Notes: generated by a model from the letters alone, not told the origin. A stretch of 64,000 bases of DNA from Diadema setosum (GCA_033980235.1 CM067072.1:22075047-22139046); one strand, 5' to 3'. Counted from the stretch's first letter, positions 31,201 through 38,617 are shown. Numbers and translations are program-made.

Positions 31201-33996
31201 AAATGGAGCTATAGATGAATAAATTCATCACCAGCATGGTGGCACTTCCTAGTGCTATTATACATGTACCTTGGGAAGGGAAAGATTAAACAAGGTACTG
31301 TATAATCATTACACTTTTGCCTTATCTGTGAGATAAATGTAAAACAGTTGTGTGACAGGAAGTGATGAATGCATAGAAGTGTGCATAATGAAACTGAACT
31401 TGGTATATACAAGGTTGCATTACTTTGTTGGTAGCCAGAAGTCTTGGAATGGGTGGTTATATTGCCATTATCAGTGATGAGTTAATTGCAGTAATAAGCA
31501 TTTGTAACTTTTTGAAACAGAAAAAATGCTGAGAATTTATACATTGTTGTGAGTGTGAATGGGTCAGAGTTCTATTGGAAAAAAGAAATCTAGAACTAAG
31601 TGCTTTTTGCTTTATTATGTACATTGTAAATGTGCGCATTCATGGTAGCATTACCGTAACTCTGGATTTTGATTGTGAATGTATTTAATTTTATAAGCAT
31701 CTAAAGATGGCTCACTTTCAAAGACATTTCAAGAAAATGCATGGAAGACCATGACTATTTATCAGTTAAACCAGCTGAAAGGATGAGGCTCACTTTGGCC
31801 CAAGCCGGTCTCTGATACTGTAGATATGAAATATTTTGCAATTTTCACTTTCCACTAAAATATAGTGCAAAGATAATAACATGTAAGACTCTTTTTTCCA
31901 CTATTTTTTAAGGAGAAGGGGGGTATTTTGAAATGTACCAAAACAACAACAACAACAACAGCTGTCATTTCCAGTAGAAAACAAGTGAAGTTTGCTAAAA
32001 TTAGCCAAGTTCTGAAAATTAATTATGAATAATAAGCAGAGGGATGAAGGTTGAGGTGTGTGAATTTTCTTCAATAGATACATTTCCATTTTTACAGTAA
32101 AGTAATTCCATGCTAAGATAACATGTGAACATTTGCCATCTCAATTCTTTCTCAACAGGCTGACACACAAACCATCTATTCCAAACTCTCCAATTCCATC
32201 CTGGGTATCCCGGCCTCACCAGGAACCAACATGTGTGCTGCCTTTGCCCATCTGGCTGACGGATACGACGCTCAGTACTATGGATATCTGGTGCGGGAAA
32301 AGAGTCCACTCCCTGGCTCTGTCTTTCTGTAGCCCAACATGTTGTGATGCTTATAGTAAATTTATAAGAATGAATGTCTTCCATTTGCTGACCATACTGA
32401 TGAAGCTTCTTTATTACACATGTCTAGAATTTGCCTTAATGAAATATACTGTATATTTCTTATACATGGAATGGTGCTACTGTATCGTAGCATTTCTTTC
32501 AAATGTTAGAATAATGGGAGAAAATATTTCACAAATAGGATTTGTTACTGATCTTCCATTTGAACACAATATGCAGATGATCCAAAATTCAGAATACAAG
32601 GTTGAACAAAGCTTTTTTCTTAAAAAATATGAATTTTTGTTTCGAATAGGTATAGCTGGAAAGTATGTGTATAATATCAAGCCTCAAAAACAGACCAGCA
32701 AATCTTATGTGGGTTTGTATCCTGCAGGAATTATTAATCCATTTAAGACTATTCTCAAATATTTTGGGGCTGGGGTAAATGGGAAATGCCTGTTTAAGGA
32801 AAATCAGTCCATCTTCAGTGGGTTAAACGGAATACAGAGGTTCATAGAGGTTTTTAAAATAGTTATTAGAAATTTTAGTTAAAATGTAAATTCAAACTGC
32901 TGTGAGTTCAGCATTTTACGTGTTCAGTAGAATTTGATGCTGTAATTACAGAGATGCCTCTGTGTGTTCCCTCTTCCAGTGGAGTGAAGTGTACAGCATG
33001 GACATGTTCTGTTCCCGTTTCAAGAAGGAGGGCATCCTGAGTCAAAAGGTCGGCAAGGAGTACCGCAAGTTCATCCTGGAACCCGGCGGCTCCATCGTAA
33101 GTTGGCATTTCTCTTTACAGTCACAGGGGGAAAGTTTGGGTCTGTGAGAACATTCAGTCATCAAAGCATTGTCCACTGCTTTGTTTATATGAATGAGCCT
33201 CAGAGTAGGAAGTGTATATCCCCAGACCTAGAATCATAAATGATATGGTGAACCAGCCACTAGGAATGAAACTGCAAATTAAGAGTTGAATTGTATTCAG
33301 TGTTAACAAAAGTATTCAAGTCTTGTGTACATTTTGTTGTTTGTTGCTTGTTGTTTTGAATGTAGGAGGCTAGACTGTGTCTGAACTAAATGGGGTGGAG
33401 ATACGGCAAAGGGAGGAAATTCATGTGGTTGTGAGGCCATGGAAAACTTCAAATGTCATGTACCGCTACTTTTTGTGATGTTATACATATTATAACAAGA
33501 ATGCAACGAAACAAATGGAAAGAGGACATTTGCTGTATTTACTTATTTATTATGGTTTTGTTTGTTGGTTTGTTTACTTTTTATCCTTGTTTGTATGTGT
33601 TTGCACTTTTGAAGTCTGTTATTTTTCAAGAGATATGAAATGAATATAGTTTCCAAGCAAAAGGATACAAAAGGATTAAAACAAAATTAATTATCTTAGA
33701 ACAAAGGAGGAAGAAGTAATATCATATACACTGTATGATGTAACATTATATGCTGTAGAAATGGGATATTGCTTTTATGATAAGCCTATATGAAATTATA
33801 AGTATGTCCTCAAACAGTGAATTCTCTCTAAATACACCATAGATCATTAAATGAATATGGAGTAAATTGCATTCAAACATATTTTGTCTCCATATAATTT
33901 GATATACACCAGGATGCCATGGATATGCTGAGGAACTTTTTGGGTCGTGAACCGAGCCAGGAGGCATTCCTTGTCAGCAAGGGACTCAAGTTGTAA
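1059..33996 (+). CDS. thimet oligopeptidase/neurolysin-like M3 metallopeptidase gene, 5' end missing (whole gene span)
   Basis: The gene encodes a zinc endopeptidase that in animals cleaves short peptides (neuropeptides, proteasome products), mainly in the cytosol. Sixteen exons join in frame to 615 codons plus stop; numbering below starts at the first residue in the window, and adding 64 gives the human THOP1 number around the active site. Family hallmarks are HEFGH at 409-413 (zinc ligands H409 and H413, catalytic E410), the third zinc ligand E438 in DFVEAPSQ, and the substrate-binding tyrosines of GYDAQYYGY at 540-548. Similarity is continuous and all junction phases agree. About 65 N-terminal residues, and hence the promoter and start codon, lie upstream. 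THOP1 and neurolysin are close paralogues; residues such as LPRE-like to LPKD and the loop sequence do not settle which name is right, so no symbol is given. The exons below describe the parts. Confidence 0.97.
2741..2859 (+). CDS. M3 peptidase exon 2 (residues 47-86)
   Basis: The exon encodes [16 protein letters not shown] and [19 protein letters not shown], part of the helical upper domain that restricts access to the catalytic channel. The acceptor is CATACAG and the donor ATG|GTAAGG, in phase 1. The last ten or so bases of the exon and its donor form the first unit of the 45-bp tandem repeat that fills the next 320 bases of intron. Confidence 0.95.
2850..3215 (+). repeat. 45-bp minisatellite containing the exon 2 donor site
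   Basis: About eight units of 45 bp. The donor-equivalent positions are 2860 (the real one), 2905, 2950, 2996, 3041, 3086, 3131 and 3176, spaced 45 or 46 bp. Each unit carries GCAGGAAYG followed by GTAAGGGG or a variant, then CATTGATCACTC and a TATCCTGGGGGTATA segment. The units are diverged by scattered substitutions. The minus strand stays open through the array only because 45 is a multiple of three. Confidence 0.92.
3381..3512 (+). CDS. M3 peptidase exon 3 (residues 87-130)
   Basis: The exon encodes [31 protein letters not shown] and EFTEVEL. These match the family segment LHLPRE...CIDFNKNLNED...[11 protein letters not shown]. The acceptor is CCCCATCAG and the donor CTTG|GTGAGT; both ends are in phase 1. 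It belongs to the helical domain above the active-site cleft. Confidence 0.95.
4200..4237 (+). CDS. M3 peptidase exon 4, 38-nt mini-exon (residues 131-143)
   Basis: A very short exon encoding [13 protein letters not shown], which is strongly conserved in the family (GGLPEDFLNSLEK in the human enzyme). The acceptor is GCAATTTAG and the donor AAG|GTGAGA. It enters in phase 1 and leaves in phase 0. It would be missed by length-based exon filters, but it restores the frame between exons 3 and 5 exactly. Confidence 0.94.
4758..4870 (+). CDS. M3 peptidase exon 5 (residues 144-180)
   Basis: The exon encodes [33 protein letters not shown] and the start of an Arg codon. The family equivalents are KVTLKYPHYFP, PETRRKVEEAFN and the CR motif. 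The acceptor is TTTCCGCAG and the donor CTAG|GTTAGT, in phase 2. The 14,965-bp intron that follows is the largest in the window and is mostly nested transposons. Confidence 0.95.
5000..5211. mobile_element. short inverted-terminal-repeat element, TACTGTAAAA family, copy 1
   Basis: The ends read TTACTGTAAAGTGGATATTT and, reversed, TACTGTAAAAGTGGAAATTT. The interior includes TTTTTCGCGCTCAGC and CGTGAAATGCACGAAAATTT, shared with the copy at 39137-39313 and, more weakly, with 19585-19807. No ORF; non-autonomous. The flanking TA fits a Tc1/mariner-like target, but the superfamily is inferred only from that. Confidence 0.65.
5231..5969. repeat. left part of an old inverted-end repeat, with internal 160-bp units
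   Basis: The repeat starts ATACCCCCGCCAAACGAAG; its other end (TTGTTTGGCGGGGTAT) is at 18901, because a 12.85-kb element is inserted in it. Inside are about four diverged units of roughly 160 bp, each with CTTGCG..GAACTACTTCCTCAG, CTTGGTACAGATGTGTGCCT, GATGTGCAAGACA and a palindromic GTTRCCATGGTAAC box. It has no coding potential. Confidence 0.75.
6240..9496. other. interior of the 12.85-kb element, no recognised gene
   Basis: I see no exon, RNA gene or transposase here. 7780-8100 is pyrimidine-rich with a C run at 7800-7828. A phrase at about 8150-8190 (CTTCTGAAGAAGATTCTG then GAAAGCTTAGG) vaguely resembles the 3' tail of Penelope-like elements, but there is no reverse transcriptase next to it. 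Confidence 0.6.
9497..9640. mobile_element. short hAT-like element
   Basis: The ends are CAGTGGCAGATCCAGAGGGG and, reversed, CAGGCAGGGGCGGATCCAGG, which resemble the common CAGGGGCGGATCCAG ends of hAT-type short elements. The interior is A-rich and has no ORF. A convincing 8-bp target duplication is not visible, so this is a probable call. Confidence 0.5.
9931..11247. repeat. diverged direct repeats of about 400-500 bp
   Basis: Copies begin near 9931, 10330, 10728 and 11220. Shared phrases are CCGCAGCAT, AACAAACATGRRTAGGCACA, GGAATATGCGTGTTTSGGATT, TCCTCCCTTCTATAT, CCCGAATAAAATAATGACTA and GAAAACGAAAGGATTGACAC. The fourth copy is split by the foldback element and resumes at 16648-16910 (AAGAATTAAACTTATTGTCT occurs at 11041 and again near 16880). 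C/A runs (10142-10170), a TAA microsatellite (10226-10294) and an A run (10837-10860) lie inside. Confidence 0.75.
11300..14420 (+). repeat. satellite array, left arm of the foldback element
   Basis: About 19 monomers of roughly 163 bp. The consensus phrases are CTATTTCGAGGGTGCTGAAT, CCGAATCTGGATGATGCAAC, TCTTGCATCC, GAGATATTCAAGATGGCCGC, CAAAATGGCCGCC, ACCGGAAATTCCCACGTATT and AAACAATTGATGGTTTT. Between 11501 and about 13460 three monomer types alternate as a higher-order unit (starts 11501, 11996, 12491, 12980; periods 495, 495 and 489 bp) with near-identical copies. Monomers become more diverged towards 14400. The small ORFs here are repeat artefacts. Confidence 0.93.
14421..15597. other. 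central spacer of the foldback element
   Basis: AT-rich, single-copy within the window. No ORF, RNA gene or transposase remnant was seen, so the element could not move by itself. Confidence 0.7.
15598..16642 (-). repeat. satellite array, right arm of the foldback element (inverted)
   Basis: About six monomers of the left-arm family read on the minus strand (plus-strand phrases GGCGGCCATTTTGG, GGCCATCTTGAATATCTC, GCATCATCCAGATTCGGATT, CAGCACCCTCGAAATAGGG). The two units at about 16090-16420 are nearly identical, suggesting recent local duplication. Confidence 0.92.
16738..16792 (+). repeat. C run, A run and AAAG microsatellite
   Basis: About 13 C followed by an A run and roughly six AAAG units. 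It matches the position of the C/A runs in the other direct-repeat copies near 10142 and 10831. Confidence 0.85.
17627..18398. mobile_element. 772-bp TTAA-flanked element with C/G-run ends
   Basis: TTAA lies at 17623-17626 and 18399-18402. The ends are CCCTAAAAGGGCCGG and, reversed, CCCTAAAGGGGCCGG. Just inside each end is GGGGGGCGGAATCYGCCCCC, itself a hairpin, including a run of 25 C at 18336-18360. No ORF. TTAA targets are typical of piggyBac and Kolobok; which one is not decidable here. Confidence 0.75.
18824..18901. repeat. right part of the interrupted old repeat
   Basis: This continues the repeat at 5231-5969. It contains two direct copies of TTTTGACCAAAGCTTATGAA and ends GTTTGGCGGGGTAT, the inverse of the left end ATACCCCCGCCAAAC. 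Confidence 0.72.
19585..19807. mobile_element. TACTGTAAAA-family short element, copy 2
   Basis: The ends are TACTGTAAAATGAGAAATGT and, reversed, TACTGTAAAACTAGAAACAT. It is diverged from the copies at 5000 and 39137. Its right end lies only 28 bp before the acceptor of exon 6, so it may supply part of the branch-point region. Confidence 0.55.
19836..19890 (+). CDS. M3 peptidase exon 6 (residues 181-199)
   Basis: A 55-nt exon encoding (R)[18 protein letters not shown], matching CKEENCAILKELVTLRAQ of the human enzyme. The acceptor is TCACTGCAG and the donor AAG|GTGAGA. It enters in phase 2 and leaves in phase 0. The residue-level match and the exact phase connection prove that the 15-kb gap since exon 5 is an intron. 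Confidence 0.95.
21225..22010 (-). pseudogene. Penelope-like element fragment with reverse transcriptase remnants
   Basis: Read on the minus strand, and broken by frameshifts, the segment shows [13 protein letters not shown] near 21975, then [17 protein letters not shown], then [20 protein letters not shown] and [11 protein letters not shown] (about 21560-21600). These are the order and wording of Penelope-like reverse transcriptases; YIDD is the catalytic (Y/F)xDD box. Sequence at 21240-21340 resembles the 3' tail of such elements. There is no endonuclease domain and no intact frame. It lies inside intron 6 and ends about 75 bp before exon 7. Confidence 0.7.
22065..22083 (+). repeat. C19 homopolymer forming the polypyrimidine tract of exon 7
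   Basis: Nineteen C run directly into the acceptor AG at 22084-22085. Such runs are length-unstable, so the tract is likely to vary between individuals. Confidence 0.9.
22086..22250 (+). CDS. M3 peptidase exon 7 (residues 200-254)
   Basis: The exon encodes [21 protein letters not shown] and [13 protein letters not shown]. The family equivalents are SRLLGFHTHADYVLEMNMAK and FLDELAQKL. It is a phase 0-0 exon of 165 nt with acceptor CCCCCAG and donor GAT|GTGAGT. It belongs to the helical domain that supports one wall of the substrate channel. Confidence 0.96.
22793..22954 (+). CDS. M3 peptidase exon 8 (residues 255-308)
   Basis: The exon encodes [40 protein letters not shown] and GSLDIYQ. WDMRYYMNQVEE and the KEYFP motif are diagnostic of thimet oligopeptidase and neurolysin. 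The acceptor is CCACACAG and the donor CAG|GTCAGT, phase 0-0. Confidence 0.96.
23126..23620. mobile_element. TTAA-flanked short element with CTCTTTATGTGCCA ends
   Basis: TTAA at 23122-23125 and CTAA (mutated TTAA) at 23621-23624 flank inverted ends: CTCTTTATGTGCCACG on the left and, reversed, CTCTTTATGTGCCATGG on the right. 495 bp, no ORF, in intron 8. Confidence 0.7.
23982..24053 (+). CDS. M3 peptidase exon 9 (residues 309-332)
   Basis: A 72-nt exon encoding [20 protein letters not shown] and DVQM, matching ELLGLAF...AWHEDVRL. The acceptor is TGAATCCAG and the donor ATG|GTAAGT, phase 0-0. This is the more variable stretch before the catalytic domain. Confidence 0.94.
24583..24687 (+). CDS. 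M3 peptidase exon 10 (residues 333-367)
   Basis: The exon encodes [20 protein letters not shown] and [36 protein letters not shown] is one of the most conserved blocks of the subfamily and forms the strand next to the active site. The acceptor is TTGTAACAG and the donor CAG|GTATGT, phase 0-0. Confidence 0.96.
24814..24987. mobile_element. 174-bp hairpin element with GGGGTGTTGCAAG ends
   Basis: The first 26 bp (GGGGTGTTGCAAGAAAGTTG...) pair with the last 26 bp with one mismatch. Internal CCAATCA motifs occur in both orientations. No ORF and no clear target duplication. It lies in intron 10. Confidence 0.72.
25649..25756 (+). CDS. M3 peptidase exon 11 (residues 368-403), GC donor
   Basis: The exon encodes [20 protein letters not shown] and [16 protein letters not shown]. 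These match [21 protein letters not shown] and SLLQHDE. The acceptor is TCACCCAG. The family boundary HDE|VET requires the exon to end at 25756, where the intron starts GCAAGA rather than GT: a GC-AG intron, phase 0. Confidence 0.95.
25831..25950 (+). repeat. purine-rich GAA/GGA tract
   Basis: About 120 bp of almost pure A and G on the plus strand, in intron 11 about 75 bp after the GC donor. Could form triplex DNA or act as a purine-rich splicing enhancer; neither is shown. Confidence 0.85.
25994..26037 (+). repeat. (TTTG)n microsatellite
   Basis: Ten to eleven perfect TTTG units in intron 11. Confidence 0.95.
26726..26799 (+). CDS. M3 peptidase exon 12a: zinc-binding HEFGH exon, canonical version (residues 404-427)
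   Basis: The exon encodes [13 protein letters not shown] followed by [16 protein letters not shown] holds zinc ligands H409 and H413 and the catalytic glutamate E410. The second part closely follows vertebrate thimet oligopeptidase and neurolysin (QLCSQAEFAMF, QICAQTDFARF). The acceptor is GTGCTGTAG and the donor TTCAG|GTACTT. It is 74 nt long, entering in phase 0 and leaving in phase 2, and joins exon 13 as (AG)T GGC ACC. A second copy of the same exon starts 87 bp downstream. Confidence 0.95.
26887..26960 (+). CDS. M3 peptidase exon 12b: alternative copy of the zinc-binding exon
   Basis: The exon encodes the same [13 protein letters not shown], then [11 protein letters not shown]. Length (74 nt), phases and the terminal TTCAG are identical to 12a. 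The acceptor is GTGTGTGCAG after a good pyrimidine tract; the donor is TTCAG|GTTAGT. Six of the first 13 codons differ from 12a only by synonymous changes, while 8 of the last 11 residues differ. Including both copies would add 74 nt and shift the frame, so only one can be used. DILGQT is reminiscent of the SMLGRT that follows HEMGH in mitochondrial intermediate peptidases, but within this gene it is best read as an isoform exon. A non-functional duplicate is the alternative. Confidence 0.85.
27317..27483. mobile_element. 167-bp GGTGGCC-rich short element with TATAA duplication
   Basis: The ends are CCAAGGCTCGACACTTACGG and, reversed, CCAGGGCTCCACACTAACTT. TATAA flanks both sides (27312-27316 and 27484-27488). 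The interior consists of repeated, inverted GGTGGCC/GGCCACC units. No ORF. Confidence 0.8.
28635..28866 (+). CDS. M3 peptidase exon 13: third zinc ligand (residues 428-505)
   Basis: The exon encodes (S)[19 protein letters not shown], then [20 protein letters not shown] and [21 protein letters not shown]438 in DFVEAPSQ is the third zinc ligand, 25 residues after the second histidine as in the family. The acceptor is TTGACAG and the donor AAG|GTATGT. It is 232 nt long, entering in phase 2 and leaving in phase 0. Both 12a and 12b can join it in the same frame. Confidence 0.97.
28978..31112. mobile_element. 2.1-kb pogo/Tigger-like element, non-autonomous
   Basis: Perfect 23-bp inverted ends begin CAGTGAAACCCCGTTATAAC, flanked by TA at 28976-28977 and 31113-31114. 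Both subterminal regions carry several copies of CTCGTTATAACCG, likely transposase-binding repeats. The interior is an array of 448-bp units (starts 29335, 29783, 30231; later units truncated). No transposase ORF. It begins 111 bp after exon 13. Confidence 0.85.
29335..30480 (+). repeat. 448-bp tandem repeats inside the pogo-like element
   Basis: Units start CGTAACTTGCGAGG and include GCGGGAATGCGATRATTTCA, TGAATCATTTCGGCTGTAAT, GTACATCCGTTCTTGAAAAA and TTCAACTATTTTTACGCTAC. Two complete periods of exactly 448 bp and a shortened third are visible; a fragment of an earlier unit lies near 29220. Confidence 0.88.
32159..32290 (+). CDS. M3 peptidase exon 14: glycine/tyrosine loop (residues 506-549)
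   Basis: The exon encodes [35 protein letters not shown] and YDAQYYGYL. This is the flexible loop that closes over substrate; Y541, Y545 and Y548 match human Y605, Y609 and Y612. Two loop glycines of the vertebrate enzyme (599 and 603) are Ala535 and Asp539 here. The acceptor is CTCAACAG. The conserved boundary YGYL|WSEV places the donor at CTG|GTGCGG, a poor match to GTRAGT. Phase 0-0. Confidence 0.94.
32980..33096 (+). CDS. M3 peptidase exon 15 (residues 550-588)
   Basis: The exon encodes [31 protein letters not shown] and ILEPGGSI. It matches [20 protein letters not shown] and the YR..ILRPGGS motif near the C-terminus. The acceptor is CTCTTCCAG and the donor ATC|GTAAGT, phase 0-0. Confidence 0.97.
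33913..33996 (+). CDS. M3 peptidase exon 16, C-terminus and stop (residues 589-615)
   Basis: The exon encodes [20 protein letters not shown] and VSKGLKL, then TAA at 33994-33996. It matches DASAMLRRFLGRDPKQDAFLLSKGL of the human enzyme. The acceptor is TACACCAG. The protein ends at KGLKL, without the cysteine-containing tail of mammalian THOP1. Confidence 0.96.
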   Translation, partial: DAMDMLRNFLGREPSQEAFLVSKGLKL

Positions 33997-34880
33997 AACT
34001 GGAAAATGTTGCCATGGTAACTGCACAGTGTTCGTGGTCATCTTGAGTGAGTCTGGTGGCCAAACCTAGAAAAGGCAATCAAAATGAAATCCATAGAAGT
34101 GTCTTTTGTATTTGAGTGGAAAAGTTTGTTATCTGTCAGAGTGAATTCTATTTTCTTCTTTCTGTTCATACTGTTCTGAAATCATTGGTTCACACTGAGC
34201 AGCCTCCAAGGTGTGGCACTACAAACATTATGGTATTTGAACCCTATATCATTTACCCTGGTCATTGTTTTCATGCCTATACTTTGTAGGTGCTGACTGC
34301 CATGCTGTGATTCGTACTTAATAACTGTGCTGAAACCTTTGATGTGACCAAGTATTTCCCACTTTGTGCCTATCACTTTGCAAGTCTAGTTTCTGTTCCT
34401 GTATTTATTTTCAGTCAACTGCCTGAAAAGTGACTACCTTCACTTACCTACAGAACTTTCTGTACTTTGGAATTGATGTGTAGATTATGTAGTATGCAAA
34501 AGAAGAGATTACTGTTATGCACTTGCTCCGGACTATACAGTGTATCAAGCCAGGACAGTGCAATTGTATGCACAAGAGAAAATCAGTTAGTGGTATTGTG
34601 TCTGTGAAGTGGTTGATTTATGATGAATGTAGTCTAGTCATTTGCAAGGTTAATGCTCAGAAAGATGCTGTATTGATAGATAGAAGTCTGTTTTAGAACT
34701 GGAAAAGCCAATGTCACGGCATGATGATTAAAACTTTAAACATTCAAACGGGTATTGACAGAGAAGTCACTTGCAAATATTTACACGTCCAATGTCTTTC
34801 ATTTATTTCCATGTAATGAATTGCTGTGTAATGATGAAAAGTTTGTTGGACAATAAAGTATATTTGTCCAACAGCTATAG
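33997..34880 (+). other. 3' untranslated region of the peptidase gene with polyadenylation signal
   Basis: A canonical AATAAA lies at 34852-34857, followed by TGT-rich sequence (TATTGTATGTCCTTGTTC near 34896) about 40 bp downstream. Later AATAAA hexamers at 37017 and 38082 could serve longer forms. The exact end is inferred. Confidence 0.55.
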
Positions 34881-37800
34881 ATGTGAAACAAACTTTATTG
34901 TATGTCCTTGTTCAGCTACAGTAATATTTAGCATTTTTCACCTTTCTGTTTGTTTTCATTTTTCTCTGTAGTATGTTGATATTGACTTGATAGTGACAAA
35001 TTTTGTCTTCAATGCACTACTAATAATGATCTCCACTGCCAAATTGATGAAGACCTTGATGCTAATGTCTATTGAGTGCTGTACACTAAGATCCATTAGA
35101 TCAAGCCTTCATTGGTCTCTCTTTTCATGTGAGTTTAAAATATATTCTAAGATGTTCACAGAATTGGTTTTGAGTAGGTACATTTACATGTGTACATGTA
35201 TGTGACTTTCCCAATTCAACGTAATTCAATATTATGATGTTAAGTCATATGGGGATGTATCTTCCTAGTTTGAAACATCACAGAGCTTGCTTGGAATATA
35301 AACTCTGGATGCACATATCACTTGCAGAGACGTAGTGATATGAATCAAAACACATTCCATGAAGAGTGCTAGTAGATCCATAATTTATTGGTGGAAAAAT
35401 GAGCACAGAAAATGGGATTCCATTGGGATCCATAAATTGTCTGAAATGTGCACATTGATCTAACAGTACACCATTCATAAGTTACATTGAAAGGGCTCAG
35501 ATAGCCCCCTCACAGCAAAGAAAAGTTGAATCATCAGTGCTCAGCTCTCTCTATATTTAATCTATTGCCACCAAGATCCTGCAATTCTCATGTGGTCATT
35601 AACTGTATGGGTGCTATGGTGTAAACACCCTGGGTGCCACATGATTCTGAGACTGCAATGCACAATTGCTGTTGAAAAACATTCTGTTTTCCAAAGCCAT
35701 GTAGCTTTTCATATTAACTTTATGCTAGATATGCAATGAGCAGAGCTGGAGAGAAAATTTTTGAGCTTTGCTGTGATGTATTGTATCTTTAATTATAGTA
35801 AATGTCAAACTTTATGACAAAGCTACATGTATGATTATATTTTGTGCAAATGGCCAGTACATTATTGTCCCGGTGTGGGAGGCATGACTTGCAGACAGCA
35901 CAACCGCAAAAGAGAATTAGAATTTACTCGAAAAACTTCTGTGGAATACCACTGTTCAATCACAAGACAATGCAAGCTATATGTATGAGGATTGGAATCA
36001 TGAGTGAAGCTTCCATTGTACTGCTGCATTTGGTGATTTATACCTATCAGTTTGGGCGAGTTTGTGTGTTTTGGCAAAATATGCAAACTTGGCATGCCGT
36101 CATCTGAGTGCAGATGTGGCACATAAGAGTTTAGTTGATGAGGTTCTAGCAAGCAGAGGGTTAGGTGATGTAGTCTGGTGTCTAAGCCCTCCCTCAATCT
36201 CTTCAGCAGCATGCTGTCAGCAGCTGTACTCTCTACAAATATCTTTGTCAAATGCTGTTAATTGTGACCTGAAGCCTACATTGTATCACTGCAAACTACT
36301 TCAACTGCAGTGGCAGCCGCTTCAACTCTGTTGATGTTAGCTCTACCTGCAGTGTTGGAGAAACATGGTCTTCAAAACTTTAGCTCGGCAGAAACTCTGT
36401 GGTTGAAGTCTATGATGCAGGTGCTGTTTCCATTGCTCAGCTGCAGTAAGCCCACAGTGAGAGGGTCATATATGTACATGTAGAGATATCGAATATTTCG
36501 TATGATTATCAGTATGCAAATGACTAGTCACTTAAATTCAGAGGGTATAGCAGTATTTGTAGCAATATCTGCAATACAGCTTTATGTCAGGTTGCCTTTC
36601 TTATGGCATTGCTTCTCAGCACCAATGTTACCTCAATGCCCTTGTAATGGGATATTTATGCCTCAAAGGGAGAGCTGTTTTGAACAAGCAGTTTCCGTTT
36701 TAGTTGTTTAATTTTCTGCCATTCTTGTATATACCCTGTTATCGTCATGTGTTCAATTGTCTCACTGTGATGTGATTTAATTTTAGGGGGCCTAAGTAAT
36801 ACAAGCTGTGCTTTGATTTAGGCTCCCCCACTTTGGTTCGTGTGACTTCTACTTATTCACCATTTGTTGCAAATGTATATGTTAGAATGTATGTTTCAAT
36901 TATTTTTGTATGTCAAAAGAAATAAGAAAGAATGTTATTATATATCACAAAACAATAACATTTTGTCTTCTTTGTAACTCAGTTATTTTTGTTGATTTGT
37001 TTTTGTGGAATAGATAAATAAATTTAAATCAAATCATATCAAATTAAAGCAAAAGAAATTAAAGTAAATGTTTAACTCTATCTGTTAAGTGGCAGTAAGA
37101 CTGCTAATTGAGGCATCTGAAGAGATTACCCTTAAAGATTTTTTTGTATTATTGTTATTATTATTATTGTGATATTATTAACATAGTATAGTTTGAAGGA
37201 TATCTAAAATTCATTTCTCTTCTCAGTCTTATGCAGACTTATTAAGGGAATAATTTTTTATGGAAATTTGAAATTACATCATTCTACCTACAGAAAAGAA
37301 ACTGTAATTACAGCTGTATGCAAGTACAACACCACCGTCTTGTGACCAAGTCCTGCCTTCTGAAATGCTCATTACAGTGCCACACTGGATCACTGTGATC
37401 AGAAACTGATCTTTCGGTGGGCATGTAATATCAATGTATGATATATTTTGCTCAGGGAGTTTCCGAGATCCAAGCTGCTTCTGTGTAGACAGTGCTTGTG
37501 CAGAGTACTAATATCTTTGTGGGGTGTTGACGTGATACAAACTTGATAAAACGTTCTCAGCACTAGAGTTGGAGATCCTGGAGTCAAGTTATTAGATGAA
37601 CAGTTTCATAGACACTTAGATGCTCCTTGACGAAGGAACTTACTAGGGTACAATACACTGTACGTGTTTGACCGATGGCAAATGTGCCAAACCCTTTGTT
37701 GACTTTGGCCCAAATATTTTTAACCGTTGTTTGGTCATCATTACTACTGCATTAATGATGAAAGTATTTACTTGCTTTTTTATTTTGTTTTGTTTTGTTT

Positions 37801-38293
37801 TGTTTTAGTTGGTTTCTTTTTCCAAATTGTAGGAAACTGACACAAAATGGAAAGGTTAACACCATAGACAGTGTTAACAGGTGAACACATCCACTGTTGA
37901 ATTAGTAGTCTGGGCTCTTAACAGGGTCCAAATTTATTCACCATCTCTAGTGCATCATGGCTGGAAAATTTAAGAAAACGAGTGTTAAGTGTACCAGTCA
38001 ATTAGTGTGGGCACAATTCAATGTAGTTTTGTGAGAGGAAATTATTAATGTGACATTTGTGTTTTTTTCCTTCTGGTATGCAATAAAACACGGCATGTGG
38101 TCAGATCAACACTCGTGTGCTCAACTTTCATGCAGTATTATGTTGGATGTTTGTTGATGTGTTAGCTGGCAGTGGTAGGAACATATCATTATGTTATGTT
38201 ATATGATAGTATTTACGTTTTAGCTATCATTATTTAGCAAGCATTTTCACATTTTTTAAAGAAAAAGATTATGCAACAACAAAAAGAATGTTT
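34881..38293. other. AT-rich downstream region, no gene recognised
   Basis: No exon or RNA gene was seen. 36780-37070 (GGGGGCCTAAGTAATACAAG ... TTTAGGCTCCCCC, then an AATCAAATCA-like tail) looks like the 3' end of a non-LTR retrotransposon, with low certainty. TTTTG repeats lie near 37786-37805. Confidence 0.5.
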
Positions 38294-38617
38294 ATGAACA
38301 CATTTCAGGAGTAGTTTCAAGTTTGTAGAATATGGTTACAGATCTGCCAGATTAGGTTAGAGGAGAATTGAAGAGTTTATTTGCAAAAACCGATAAGTCC
38401 ATATTTGCAAAATGGAGATATTTGCGATTAAAGGTCAAGAAAAATAAAGAGAATAATAAGAAAATTTTTGCTTCTTTTGACCATAACTTCAAAAATGTAC
38501 CTTTATATGTAATGACCAATATATCATTTAAAAGGTATTATTTTGTACTTTATGACAAAGACCTTACTTCAAAATCTTCAAAAATGTACCTATCGGTTTT
38601 TGCGAACAAACTCTTCA
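38294..38617. repeat. 249-bp inverted-end repeat, copy 1 (38369-38617), with 75-bp shared left flank
   Basis: The ends are TGAAGAGTTTATTTGCAAAA and, reversed, TGAAGAGTTTGTTCGCAAAA; the inverted repeats reach to ACCGATAAGTCCAT on the left. The 75 bp before it (ATGAACACATTTCAGGAG...) recur before copy 3 with about one mismatch. An 83-codon plus-strand frame is open across it. Confidence 0.85.

Noticed and set aside
32133..32882. 249-codon plus-strand ORF, the longest in the window
   Set aside because: It overlaps exon 14 in a different frame and then runs through AT-rich intron. No domain is recognisable and the peptidase frame explains the conserved part.
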